A DNA stretch of 64,000 nucleotides, taken from positions 434,001-498,000 of the forward strand of contig CANNBJ010000003.1 in NCBI GenBank assembly GCA_947502835.1. Reading direction: 5' to 3'. The notes below the pieces were generated by a model, which had not been told where the DNA came from, did not search any database, and was given only the letters and a program-made list of their open reading frames with translations. Below, one piece after another: positions 1 through 8,573 of this stretch. Position 1 is the first letter of the stretch. Every line of letters begins with the position of its first letter. The position numbers were made by a program, and so were the translations under genes. Source of the stretch: Bdellovibrionales bacterium. GTDB taxonomy: Bacteria; Bdellovibrionota; UBA1018; CAIMNF01.

Positions 1-2160
1 GTGGTCAGGGATGGTCAGGCACGCAGGATTCCCGGAAGCGAGGTGGTGTGCGGAGATCACCTGATCCTTCATGAGGGGAACCGCATCCCTGCAGATGGTG
101 AGCTCCTTTGTCACGGGCTCCCTCGGGGCGGGAAGCTGCTTGTCGATGAGTCTTTGCTCACCGGAGAGTCGGTTCCGGTGGTAAAGGATCGCGAGCATCC
201 CGGGGTCTTCGCCGGGACAGTGGTGGTCCAAGGCGAGGGGGGCATGCGGGTGGAGCGGATCGGGGCGGAGACCGAGCTCGGACGGATCGGAAAGACGCTT
301 TCCGGTGGCGTGGATTCCGGAACGGGTCTTCAGCAAGAGGTCCGCCGCATGATCCGTGTGGTGTTCGGTCTAGCGATGCTCTTGAGCTTCCTTCTTGCAG
401 TTCTGTATGTAGTCTTGCGCCAGGACGTCATTGCCGGCGTTCTGCTGGGGCTCAGTCTTGCAATGGCGATCCTGCCGAATGAAATCCCTGCGATCTTGTC
501 GATTTTCTTTGCACTCGGTTCCGCGAGGATGGCGAGGTTCGGTGTGATTTCCCGAAACCCCGCCGCCATCGAGAATCTCGGGACCATTTCCGTGCTCTGT
601 GCTGACAAGACCGGAACGCTCACACTCAATCAGATGAGTGTGGATTCCATCTGGACCGAGGCGGGCGAGTGGAGTCGCGCAACCGCGCAAAAGGCGACAT
701 CACTGCCGGAGCAGGTTCACGAGGTGATGGAATACGGGGTGCTTGCATCGAGAAAGGATTCCGGGGAGCCCATGGAGACCGCGCTTCATGCTCTGGCGGG
801 AGAATCGCTCGGGGAGACAGAACACCTGCATCCGGATTGGGTTTCCGTGCGGGACTATCCGATCGGCTCGGGCTGGATGATGAGTCGGGCTTGGAGAGGG
901 TCTGCAGGGGATTTTCATTCGATTGGAGCCAAGGGAGCGCCCGAGTCGGTGCTGCCCTTGTGTGCGCTCGAGTCTGCCCGGAGCGAGCGGATTCGAGTCC
1001 GGGTCCGGGAAATGGCGGAGGCAGGCTTGCGGGTCATTGCAGTGGCCAAAGCCCGTGTCAGGCAAGTGGATCTCCCCGAGCACCAGGACTTGATTCGCTT
1101 CGAATTCGTGGGCCTGATCGGGCTCAAGGATCCACTGCGCCCCGAGGCGCGTGAGTTTGTTCGGGAGTGTGAGAGCGCGGGGGTCCGTGTTGTGATGATG
1201 ACTGGAGATCATCCCGAGACGGCCCGTTCGATTGCACGCGATCTGGGAATGGGGCAGGGGCTCCGCACCCTGACGGGGAGCGATCTCGACTCGATCGAGG
1301 ATCGTGACTTGCTTCCGGTCCTGCATGAGGTCGGAGTGTTCTCCCGCGTGAAGCCCGAGCAGAAATTGCGCCTCGTTCGCCTCTTCCAGGCGTCCGGAGA
1401 GAAGGTTGCGATGACCGGGGATGGAGTGAATGATGCCCCGGCCCTTCGTGCTGCCGATGTCGGGATTGCCATGGGAGCGCGTGGAACCGATGTGGCGCGG
1501 GAGGCTTCGGATCTGGTGTTGATCCGGGATGATTTTGGATCGATCTTGAATGCGCTGAGGCTCGGGCGCCTGATGCGGGAGAACCTCAGGCACGCATTCC
1601 GATACATTCTTTCGATTCACCTTCCGGTGATCGGACTCTCCATCTTGCCGGTGGTGATGGATTTTCCCCTGATCCTGCTGCCTGTTCATATTGCGTTTTT
1701 ACACATCTGGGTCGAACCGGTCTCCTCCATCGCCTTTGAAGGGGAGCCTGCCTCACTTTCCACGCCGAAGGGAACCGCAACAGAGCTCTTCGATCCGGCA
1801 ACCATACGGGAAACCTTGTTCCGCGGCGCAAGGATTTTGGCCGCGGTGTTATTGGTATTGGTGTTTGCCTGGTATCGCGGCAAAGGGGAGTGGGACACAC
1901 GGGGGCTCGCATTCACAACCCTCTTGTTTTCCAATTTTGGATTGCTTCTTCTGCCTGTGGTTCGAAAGGGGGGGCGAAAAGGGGTTTGGCTCGGGGTCGG
2001 GGTGTCGACCCTGTTCAGCTACTTTTTCCTGCTTCAGTTCGAAGGGTTCCGGGAGTTGCTCCGGGTGAATCCGCTTCACCCCGTGGATCTGCTCGTATGC
2101 GCGGGTTTCGGGATTTCCTTTGCGATGTTTCCGATGCGTGCGCGATCCCGGGTTTTCTGA
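1..2160 (+). CDS. Cation-transporting P-type ATPase, 3' part only
   Basis: ATP-driven cation pump of the inner membrane, cut by the window start, so the first transmembrane segments are missing. The 719 visible residues contain the actuator motif TGES (54-57), a membrane pair around 120-175 with the sequence LPNEIP where P2-type pumps have PEGLP or PEEFP, the phosphorylation motif DKTGT (Asp202), the hinge motif TGDGVNDAP (472-480), and about six C-terminal transmembrane segments from 530 onward. The arrangement fits bacterial P2-like ATPases of undefined cation specificity rather than CPx heavy-metal pumps, because no CPC motif is visible. The GTG at base 1 is simply the window edge. The OsmC-like gene follows after 12 bases. 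The ion cannot be told from sequence alone. Confidence 0.9.
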   Translation: MVRDGQARRIPGSEVVCGDHLILHEGNRIPADGELLCHGLPRGGKLLVDESLLTGESVPVVKDREHPGVFAGTVVVQGEGGMRVERIGAETELGRIGKTLSGGVDSGTGLQQEVRRMIRVVFGLAMLLSFLLAVLYVVLRQDVIAGVLLGLSLAMAILPNEIPAILSIFFALGSARMARFGVISRNPAAIENLGTISVLCADKTGTLTLNQMSVDSIWTEAGEWSRATAQKATSLPEQVHEVMEYGVLASRKDSGEPMETALHALAGESLGETEHLHPDWVSVRDYPIGSGWMMSRAWRGSAGDFHSIGAKGAPESVLPLCALESARSERIRVRVREMAEAGLRVIAVAKARVRQVDLPEHQDLIRFEFVGLIGLKDPLRPEAREFVRECESAGVRVVMMTGDHPETARSIARDLGMGQGLRTLTGSDLDSIEDRDLLPVLHEVGVFSRVKPEQKLRLVRLFQASGEKVAMTGDGVNDAPALRAADVGIAMGARGTDVAREASDLVLIRDDFGSILNALRLGRLMRENLRHAFRYILSIHLPVIGLSILPVVMDFPLILLPVHIAFLHIWVEPVSSIAFEGEPASLSTPKGTATELFDPATIRETLFRGARILAAVLLVLVFAWYRGKGEWDTRGLAFTTLLFSNFGLLLLPVVRKGGRKGVWLGVGVSTLFSYFFLLQFEGFRELLRVNPLHPVDLLVCAGFGISFAMFPMRARSRVF

Positions 2161-2172
2161 TACAAGGAAGTC

Positions 2173-2613
2173 ATGATTCATTATCCACTTGTGTTTCAAG
2201 TCAGTTCCTCCGCTCAATCCGGCGTGGCCGCGAATTGGTCCACCCGTTCAGGCTCCATGCCCGATGCAGTGACCATGGCGATCCCGCCCGAGTTCGAAGG
2301 ACCGGGAGGCGGGTACTCCCCGGAAGACATCTATGCCTTTGCCTTGATGAATTGTTTCATTGCGACCTTCAAGGTCATTTCAGAGAAGTCCAAGCTCGCC
2401 TACGAAGGAATGGAAGCCTCGGGGACCCTCACCGTGGACCGCAATGAGACGGGCACTCCGTGGATGAAGGAGTTTGCCCTGAAGGTCGCAATCACAGGAG
2501 CTTCGGATCCCGAGCGCACCCGGAGATTGCTCGAAAAGACATCCCAGTCCTGCATGATCCTGAATTCCGTGAAGACGGGGAAGACGTTCGAGTTTCTGGT
2601 GAACGGGGCCTGA
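2173..2613 (+). CDS. OsmC-like protein
   Basis: A 146-residue OsmC/Ohr-superfamily protein. Family members are small cytoplasmic dimers, many of them thiol peroxidases that reduce organic hydroperoxides using two cysteines. The sequence has the expected N-terminal strand region, the conserved stretch SPEDIYAFALMNCF with Cys61, and a second conserved Cys127 in SCMILN, so both redox cysteines are present. It starts 12 bases after the P-type ATPase stop and is probably cotranscribed. The substrate is not known; OsmC-like members that are not peroxidases also exist. Confidence 0.85.
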   Translation: MIHYPLVFQVSSSAQSGVAANWSTRSGSMPDAVTMAIPPEFEGPGGGYSPEDIYAFALMNCFIATFKVISEKSKLAYEGMEASGTLTVDRNETGTPWMKEFALKVAITGASDPERTRRLLEKTSQSCMILNSVKTGKTFEFLVNGA

Positions 2614-2670
2614 AGGCACCACTGTTTCGTTCGATTTGTTCGCGGCTTGCGGCCATGCTAACGTTTTGGC

Positions 2671-3096
2671 ATGGAAAACAAATTGATCTTCATGCCCATT
2701 TTTGGCCAAGTTGCCCTGACTTTCATGATCTGGGTTTGGTTATATGTCACCCGCCTTTCGACCATGGCGCGGGACCGGATTGATCCCCAAGTGCTTGCCG
2801 ATGAATCAGGCTACGCGCTCTTGCGCAAGGTTGCGGGCCCCTCGGACAACTTTGAAAATCTCTTCGAGCTGCCTGTTCTCTTTTTTGCTCTTGGAATTTC
2901 GATCATCGTGAGTGGCAAGTCAGACCCTTGGTTCGGTGTCTGGATGTGGGGGTTTGTCTGGCTCAGGGCTTTGCACAGCATCATCCATTGCACCTACAAC
3001 AGGATCACGCACAGATTTGCCGCGTACTTTTTGAGCGCGTTGATCTTATGGGGACTTTGGCTCAGATTGTTCCTGAAGATTGCGATCGGTGGATGA
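2671..3096 (+). CDS. MAPEG-family membrane protein
   Basis: A 141-residue integral membrane protein of the MAPEG (membrane-associated eicosanoid and glutathione metabolism) superfamily. It has four hydrophobic segments (about 8-28, 66-84, 88-105 and 118-137). The loop NFENLFELPVLFF and the segment WLRALHSIIHCTYN match the family's conserved ENxxExxP and arginine-rich helix regions. Bacterial members may be glutathione transferase-like, but no activity can be assigned here. It follows the OsmC-like gene by 57 bases, which is compatible with an oxidative or electrophile defence role; that link is inference. Confidence 0.8.
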   Translation: MENKLIFMPIFGQVALTFMIWVWLYVTRLSTMARDRIDPQVLADESGYALLRKVAGPSDNFENLFELPVLFFALGISIIVSGKSDPWFGVWMWGFVWLRALHSIIHCTYNRITHRFAAYFLSALILWGLWLRLFLKIAIGG

Positions 3097-3113
3097 GACC
3101 CCTTGCGGGATCC

Positions 3114-3647
3114 TCATTTCACAAAACGGAGCGATTTCCCGGAATGGAAATGGAATTCCGAGACCGTATATCCGCGGAATCCTTCGCTGTTGCGAAGATT
3201 GTAGCCTGCGTTCGCATAGATCGTGAACATCAGGTTCCCTGCACAATCGCTGAATCTCAACTTGTCCACCGAGCTGTCGCCGCTTGAATCGAATTTGCTC
3301 TTCGATCGCTCAAGGCAATAGATCCCGGGTGAGAGTGCGTATTCGTCGGAGAACCATCCTTCCTCGGTTTTGGTGAGGGCGTCCTCGACATCGGTCCTGA
3401 AATTGAGCTGGGAGTGGTAGGAAGAAAACAGGTGGTTTTCGCTGGAAGGCGTACAGATTCCATCCTCAAAGGTGCACAGATGAAGCAGCTGCTGGTGGGC
3501 TTCATCGCTCTTGGTGATGAGTTCGATTTGCTCAAGAACCTGCAGGCGAGCCCCATCGGGAAGCTCGGAGAGGAGCATGGATCCTGGATAGGAGGCTTGT
3601 GCGTGTGCAGAGGACGAGAGAACAAGAGACATCATGAGGGTAAGCAT
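3114..3647 (-). CDS. Hypothetical secreted protein
   Basis: I do not recognise a family. From the ATG at 3647 it encodes 177 residues starting with a short signal peptide (MLTLMMSLVLSSSAHA, cleavage before QA). Four cysteines in the mature part suggest disulfides in the periplasm. The frame stays open upstream to a TTG at 3683, which would add 12 residues; neither start has a good Shine-Dalgarno. It is convergent with the MAPEG gene, 17 bases away. No promoter was recognised. Confidence 0.6.
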   Translation of the reverse strand: MLTLMMSLVLSSSAHAQASYPGSMLLSELPDGARLQVLEQIELITKSDEAHQQLLHLCTFEDGICTPSSENHLFSSYHSQLNFRTDVEDALTKTEEGWFSDEYALSPGIYCLERSKSKFDSSGDSSVDKLRFSDCAGNLMFTIYANAGYNLRNSEGFRGYTVSEFHFHSGKSLRFVK

Positions 3648-3782
3648 GCGGCGAAGCCTAGCAAAAAAAGCCGACAAAATCAAGCAAGTAATATGGTTTC
3701 ATGGTGTGCCACCAATGTTTCAAGAGATTCCGTTGATCAAGCGTGTACCCGGGGTCTCTCTTGTGCCGGTGTCCTTGCAGGC

Positions 3783-4655
3783 TCACTCCCGGGACAGCCA
3801 GCCGCTCTTTCGGACCTTGAGAAAAATAAAGGCACTGACCGCAATCATGAGGCCCCAGACAGCGGGATAACCCCAGCGCTCCTCGAGTTCGGGCATGAAT
3901 CTGAAGTTCATCCCGTAGACCCCCACAATGAAGGTCAGGGGCAGGAAGAAGAGGGAAACCACGGTGAGAAAGCGCATCACTTCATTGGTGCGTTGGGAGG
4001 CCAAAGAAATCTGGAGTTCAAGCAGGTTCTGAACGTCCTCCATGAGTTCGTCTGCAATGCGGAACTGTGCATCCGAGGTTTCCTTCAGGTCCTGAACCCA
4101 ATGGGCATGGGACCCCGGGAGAAATCCTGCACACTCCCGGATCACGGGGATGGTGTTCAACATCAGGCGCTTCACGACCGAGAGTCTGGAGCGGTAGCGG
4201 TGCAACTCGAGGAGTTCCTCGCGTGAGGGCTTTCGCTCGAAGATTTTCCGCTCGATTGCTTCGATCGCAGATTCGGTCGAGTCAATCACGGGCTTGAAGC
4301 TTTCAATACAAAGTTTCAGGATCCGCAACAGCAATCGGTCCGGGTCCTGTCCCGGATCAAGGTCTTTCAGGAACCGGGCTTCCCCGCGGTGGACAGTGAG
4401 AAGCAATCCGTCTTTCCGGAAGAAAGCCATCTTGCGGGTCAGGGAAAGCAGGCTGTCGGCGGCTGAAGGTGCTTCCGTGTCTGCGTATCTGAGAATGAGG
4501 AAAAGTGTGTCGCCGAACTTTTCGATTTTCGGGTAGTGGGAGGGGTCCAGGCAATCCTGAACGGAAGAGGGGTGGAGCGAGTGCAACTCAGCGAGCGAGG
4601 CCAAGACCTCCGGGGTTCGTGCCTGAATGTCGTGCCAATTTTGGGTGAGAGTCAT
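3783..4655 (-). CDS. corA: CorA-family magnesium/divalent cation transporter
   Basis: CorA-type Mg2+ channel of the inner membrane. The C-terminus has two transmembrane helices with the signature YGMNF at the end of the first and a short Arg/Lys-rich tail; the preceding 200 residues form the cytoplasmic funnel with long charged helices. The ATG at 4655 is preferred because AGGA lies 9 bases upstream, giving 290 residues. An in-frame ATG at 4736 and another at 4772 would add 27 or 39 residues, but that extension is not CorA-like and would run into the divergent gene at 4751. With the chosen start there are 95 bases for divergent promoters. Confidence 0.88.
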   Translation of the reverse strand: MTLTQNWHDIQARTPEVLASLAELHSLHPSSVQDCLDPSHYPKIEKFGDTLFLILRYADTEAPSAADSLLSLTRKMAFFRKDGLLLTVHRGEARFLKDLDPGQDPDRLLLRILKLCIESFKPVIDSTESAIEAIERKIFERKPSREELLELHRYRSRLSVVKRLMLNTIPVIRECAGFLPGSHAHWVQDLKETSDAQFRIADELMEDVQNLLELQISLASQRTNEVMRFLTVVSLFFLPLTFIVGVYGMNFRFMPELEERWGYPAVWGLMIAVSAFIFLKVRKSGWLSRE

Positions 4656-4750
4656 GCGTTCGAGTCCTGCCTTGCCGGGGGGAAGCTTTTGCCTATGTAC
4701 GGAAAAATATCCCCGCTCTTTTTTGAAAGCAAGCATGAGATCCTGATCCC

Positions 4751-6352
4751 ATGAAGTGGACCATGATTTCATGTTTGGTTTGGTTGGTTGCGGGTGCGGG
4801 AGAAGCGTGGGCGAGGAGTCCCGGGGGCATCCTCGAGGAAATCGAGGGGATCAACAAGAAAAAGCCCTGTCAGATCGATCCTGCGATGGCATATGTGTGC
4901 GACTCGATGTCGACATTTTCATGCAAGCCCGGGACCTTCGAGGATGGCACGGGAAAGGTTTTGTCCGAGGACGATTACCAAAAGAAAATCGCGCCCATTC
5001 GCGCCCGGGTTGAAAAAGTTTACGAGACTGCGGTCCTCAAGGCACTGAACGATCAGGATCCCAAATATGAGCTTGTGCGTGAGCTTGCCGTCAAGACGAC
5101 TCTCCAAAGCGGAACTCCGGGCTGCGAAATGGAAAAGAAGACCGGTCGGAACGAATGCTTCAAGAGGGTGGCATCGATCCTCGCAGCCCATCGGACGCGC
5201 GCCGAGTTCGGACCTCATATCCAAAGCCAATTTTCAGATGAAAATGCAAAAAGCGCATTTGACCATGATGCCTTCTACGAGTTGATTCGAAACGGGGCCT
5301 TCAGTTCGGCGATGAATGATGCCCACAAGAAAGCGGTGGGCATGGTCACGGATGCCACGATTGAGAAAAAGATCCGGAAAGAGATCTTCCCCGAGGTCCG
5401 CACCCTTCTGATTGAGAAGGTGAAGGAGTCGATTGCAGATCCTGAGATCGAAAGAAAGGTCATCCAAAAGATCCAGAACATCGGATTTGCGGGTGTGGAT
5501 TGCTCTTCCATGCTTTTCGGCGGTGAACAGGAGGGGAAAATCCCGGGTCTCATGTTCAGCAATGCCTATTACTCCGCCGAGGATCAGACCTTCCGTTTCT
5601 GCAACGGATTTCTCCTGAAAAACAATAGCGAGTTTTCGATTGCCATGGTGATCGCGCACGAACTCAGCCACAGCATTGATCCTTGCCATATCCAAAAGCC
5701 AATCGCGTCTCCCCCGATGAAATACAGCGAGACCTCGGATCCAAAGCTTCTGGAAGGGCAGTACCCGTTCCCCGGGCTTTTGCAATGCCTGAGAGCCAAG
5801 GAATCCATCGGGGCGGTCAATCGCCGGGAACATGTGAACTCCAAGAGTGACTCCGAAACGTCGGGGAGAAATATGTTTTTGATGCATCAAAAGGGAGCTC
5901 CATTTTGCGATCAACAAGACCAGATCGGCGAGGCATTCAGTGATTGGATGGGAGCCGAGGTTCTCGGCGATTTCATCGAGAAAAACCATTCGAAACTCTC
6001 TCCCAGGGAAAAGTTGGTGGGCTATTCGAATGTATTCCGGAGTTTGAAGGGGTGTGATTCGAGCGAGTACGAGTTTGATGCCCATCCCGAGAAGAAAAAC
6101 CGGATCGATCGGTTGATCATGGCAAATCCCGAGGTGCGTTCCCAAATCGGCTGTGGCGAACCGTCCAACGGATTGCATCATTGCAAGGCGGGCGAAACCT
6201 TTGAGGGCACGCGCGCTGTGTTTGTGGAGAAACCAAAGCCGGAGGAAAAACTCTTCCATGAGGAGGACCATGTCACTCCCGATGGGCCGAGTCCGAAGTC
6301 CAGCCCAAGTCTTCCCAAAGAGGATTTGAAAGAAGAGCGAGGTGGCAAGTGA
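4751..6352 (+). CDS. Secreted M13-like zinc metallopeptidase
   Basis: A 533-residue exported protein with a signal peptide (cleavage near residue 21, AWA-RS). It carries a gluzincin site: HELSH at 303-307 followed by Asp310, and EAFSD at 394-398, which supplies the third ligand Glu394 and Asp398. This HExxHxxD...ExxxD layout is that of neprilysin-like M13 peptidases, but the protein is shorter than typical M13 enzymes (about 650-700 residues), and the N-terminal half is a charged helical region rich in cysteines. The Pro/Glu/Lys-rich last 60 residues look disordered. The stop overlaps the next start by four bases, so the two are translationally coupled. Confidence 0.75.
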   Translation: MKWTMISCLVWLVAGAGEAWARSPGGILEEIEGINKKKPCQIDPAMAYVCDSMSTFSCKPGTFEDGTGKVLSEDDYQKKIAPIRARVEKVYETAVLKALNDQDPKYELVRELAVKTTLQSGTPGCEMEKKTGRNECFKRVASILAAHRTRAEFGPHIQSQFSDENAKSAFDHDAFYELIRNGAFSSAMNDAHKKAVGMVTDATIEKKIRKEIFPEVRTLLIEKVKESIADPEIERKVIQKIQNIGFAGVDCSSMLFGGEQEGKIPGLMFSNAYYSAEDQTFRFCNGFLLKNNSEFSIAMVIAHELSHSIDPCHIQKPIASPPMKYSETSDPKLLEGQYPFPGLLQCLRAKESIGAVNRREHVNSKSDSETSGRNMFLMHQKGAPFCDQQDQIGEAFSDWMGAEVLGDFIEKNHSKLSPREKLVGYSNVFRSLKGCDSSEYEFDAHPEKKNRIDRLIMANPEVRSQIGCGEPSNGLHHCKAGETFEGTRAVFVEKPKPEEKLFHEEDHVTPDGPSPKSSPSLPKEDLKEERGGK

Positions 6353-6804
6353 AGGACGTCTTTCAAAGAAAACGGCTCCGCAGTCTTTTCTCCGGTTTCA
6401 TGGTTGCGGTTCAGGCTCTGGTCACGGGGGGGAGTGTGGCCGCCGAGGTCAGGGATCGACTGAGGATCGAGGCGACCATGGGCGACTCCACGGTTCATTT
6501 TGAGGTCGCGGACAAGGAGGGGCGTCCGGTGATCCTGCATCACTCGAATTCCTCCCCCGAGCGCGGGGTTGAGATTACGAGGAAAGATCAGGAGTTCTTC
6601 ATCGCCAAAGGGGAGGAATTGCTCGAGCTTGTGAAGACGGAGCCATTGGTTCGTGACTCGTCCGCCTGCCCGCGGGAATTTGCATGGGTTGAGCTCAGGA
6701 GACATCTCAAGGATCCGAAAAAAGGACTGGTTTGCATCAAGTCGGGTTCGAAACCGGGCAGGATGCTCCTCAGGTTGATCGAGGTCTTGGGAGCGGACTT
6801 CTGA
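6349..6804 (+). CDS. Small secreted protein coupled to the M13-like peptidase
   Basis: A 151-residue protein starting at a GTG that overlaps the peptidase stop (GTGA). It has a signal sequence (hydrophobic 13-32, cleavage around SVAAE) and two mature cysteines. The fold is probably mainly beta; no known family is recognised. Tight coupling to the peptidase suggests an inhibitor, propeptide-like chaperone or substrate partner, which is inference from position only. A strong terminator follows. Confidence 0.6.
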   Translation: MKDVFQRKRLRSLFSGFMVAVQALVTGGSVAAEVRDRLRIEATMGDSTVHFEVADKEGRPVILHHSNSSPERGVEITRKDQEFFIAKGEELLELVKTEPLVRDSSACPREFAWVELRRHLKDPKKGLVCIKSGSKPGRMLLRLIEVLGADF

Positions 6805-6825
6805 GGCGGTGGGAGACCCGAAAAT

Positions 6826-6863
6826 AAAAAAGGCCTCCGGACGTTTGCCCGGATGCCTTTTTT
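6826..6863. terminator. Bidirectional intrinsic terminator
   Basis: A stem pairing AAAAAGGC-TCCGG with CCGGA-GCCTTTTT around an ACGTTTGC loop, with an A-run before and a T-run after. It can therefore stop transcription from the peptidase operon on the plus strand and transcription downstream of tRNA-Ser on the minus strand. Confidence 0.85.
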
Positions 6864-6867
6864 AAAA

Positions 6868-6957
6868 TGGCGGAGAGAGAGAGATTCGAACTCTCGAGGG
6901 ATGTTACTCCCTGCACCCTTAGCAAGGGTGTGGTTTCGACCACTCACCCATCTCTCC
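6868..6957 (-). tRNA. tRNA-Ser(GCT)
   Basis: A 90-nt serine tRNA with a 7-bp acceptor stem (GGAGAGA / TCTCTCC), discriminator G, encoded CCA, anticodon loop TTGCTAA (anticodon GCT, reading AGC/AGT), a long class II variable arm (CAGGGAGTAACATCCCTC region), and a T loop TTCGAAT. All arms pair. Confidence 0.95.
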
Positions 6958-7053
6958 GTGGTCGTTTCGATCCCAGAACGCTACCAAAGCTTGCACCCTG
7001 ACGCAAGAGGAGGGTTGCAAGGGGGGATTGCCTCCCGTAGACTGAAGCCACTT

Positions 7054-7674
7054 ATGAAGAAAAGCCTTTTGATCGCCCTTGGAATGCCGTTTTTTTTCAC
7101 GAGTGCGGCATTTGCCGGCTCTTGCGAGCACAAGGTGGATCCGTCCTCGATCCAGGTCAACTGGACCGCCTTCAAAACGATGCAAAAGGTTGCGGTCAAG
7201 GGTTCGTTCACTGAGCTTTCCGTGATCGGGGAGCTCGAGTCCGGGAGTCTCGAGTCCTTGCTCGGGCAGCTTGAGGCGGAGATCGACATCAAGGATGAAA
7301 GCCTGATCCGGACCGGGAATCCCGGCCGGGATCTCACGATTTTTCAACATTTTTTCAGTCATCTGAAGAAAAAGCCCCTGATCAAAGGCGAAATCCTGAA
7401 GCCATCCGGCAATGGCCGGGAGGGAACCTTCGGGCTCAAGCTCACCCTGAACAGGAACTCAAAGGAGATTCCTTTCAGGTACACGCTCTCGGAATCCGGG
7501 GTTTTCGAGGCGCATGGATCCATGGATGTGCTTGACTTTGCCCTGGAGGGGGCGCTCAAGGATCTGAACCGGACCTGCGAGGTATTGCATCGTGGACCGG
7601 ATGGTGTTTCGAAGACCTGGTCCGAAGTGGAGTTGAAATTGGTCGCACGAATCGGAAAAACCTGTACCCCATGA
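7054..7674 (+). CDS. YceI-like periplasmic protein
   Basis: A 206-residue exported protein with a clear signal peptide (MKKSLLIALG..., cleavage AFA-G). The mature part resembles YceI-family lipocalin-like barrels that bind isoprenoid or other amphiphilic lipids: it opens with a strand of the form VNWTAFKTM followed by a GSF turn and alternates strands to the end. The start is the ATG at 7054, since upstream in-frame codons run through the tRNA gene. It is the first gene of a ten-gene operon; the next gene overlaps by four bases (ATGA). Confidence 0.7.
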   Translation: MKKSLLIALGMPFFFTSAAFAGSCEHKVDPSSIQVNWTAFKTMQKVAVKGSFTELSVIGELESGSLESLLGQLEAEIDIKDESLIRTGNPGRDLTIFQHFFSHLKKKPLIKGEILKPSGNGREGTFGLKLTLNRNSKEIPFRYTLSESGVFEAHGSMDVLDFALEGALKDLNRTCEVLHRGPDGVSKTWSEVELKLVARIGKTCTP

Positions 7675-8573
7675 TCGCCTCCTTTTCCCTTCTCCATCCT
7701 CGCGATCTCGAGTCGATTCCCAAAGAGCTTTCGGTCTTCCTTTTTCCGGTGGGAGGGCTTGAGCAACATGGGCCGCACTTGCCTTTCGGAACAAAGTTGA
7801 TTCAAGCCGAAACCATGGCACGAGGAATTGCCGAGGGCCTCGGGCAGCGCCTGCCTGCCTGGAACTTCATTTTGATGCCCCTCATTCCCCTGACTGTGGA
7901 CGGAGTGACAAACCATCTCGCGCTGCCGGTGAGGCCGCATGTGGTTCGCGATGCGGTGGTTGATCAGGCGGAACATTTGAAGCGCCTCGGATTCAAGAAT
8001 TTCATTGTGGTGAACTCGCACCTCACGCCAAAGCAGATCACTGCACTGGAAGATGCGGCCAAGATCGTGAATGGGCGACTGGGATGGCTTGGTCGGAAAT
8101 TCCAGATGGTTTCCTTGAGTGGTGCCCTTGTGGATTCGAAAACGGTGTTTGAATCCCCCATGATCGCTCTCCCGGAGGAGCATGGAGGGGAGCGCGACAC
8201 TTCGGCCATTCTGGCCCATGACCCGGCTTTGGTGCTCGGAAATCACCGGGATCTGGCGCCTGTCCCCCGGCCGAAAGCAGGGGTTTCCCGTTTTTTCGAT
8301 TATCTGAATCACCGGATTGACGGGTACTGGGGAAATCCGGCGAGGGCCTCTGCCGAGAATGGAAAAACGGATGCCGCAACCGAGATGAACCTCCTGATCG
8401 AGCGTTTGATTCCCTGGCTTGAAAAAGGGCAGGGAGGGAGTCAGTTCCTGTCGATGTACCGGCATTTTCCGTTCAATGGGAGTTTTTTCAAGGCGTACAT
8501 CTTGTCCATCATCCTGTTCATCCTGATGATGGTCTGGGCGGTTTGGAGCATGCGAGATGTGTTTGAACCGTAA
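7671..8573 (+). CDS. Creatininase-like protein with degenerate metal site and C-terminal membrane anchor
   Basis: A 300-residue member of the creatininase amidohydrolase superfamily. The conserved loop is present as GLEQHGPHLPFGT with Glu31 and His33, but the bridging Asp of GTD is Lys42, and the NGHxE motif is NSHLT, so His117 is kept while the usual acidic residue is Thr119. Catalysis by the usual two-metal mechanism is therefore doubtful. One transmembrane helix near 273-292 anchors the C-terminus, which is unusual for this normally soluble family. It overlaps the YceI-like gene by 4 bases and the following lipoprotein gene by 17. Confidence 0.75.
   Translation: MIASFSLLHPRDLESIPKELSVFLFPVGGLEQHGPHLPFGTKLIQAETMARGIAEGLGQRLPAWNFILMPLIPLTVDGVTNHLALPVRPHVVRDAVVDQAEHLKRLGFKNFIVVNSHLTPKQITALEDAAKIVNGRLGWLGRKFQMVSLSGALVDSKTVFESPMIALPEEHGGERDTSAILAHDPALVLGNHRDLAPVPRPKAGVSRFFDYLNHRIDGYWGNPARASAENGKTDAATEMNLLIERLIPWLEKGQGGSQFLSMYRHFPFNGSFFKAYILSIILFILMMVWAVWSMRDVFEP

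Noticed and set aside
700-1689. Long minus-strand frame opposite the P-type ATPase
   Set aside because: It is the complement of a strongly conserved ATPase domain; its translation is rich in Arg/His/Gln with no recognisable domain or ribosome binding site.
3783-4772. CorA starting at 4772
   Set aside because: The extra residues do not resemble CorA, would overlap the divergent metallopeptidase gene, and a better ribosome binding site precedes the ATG at 4655.
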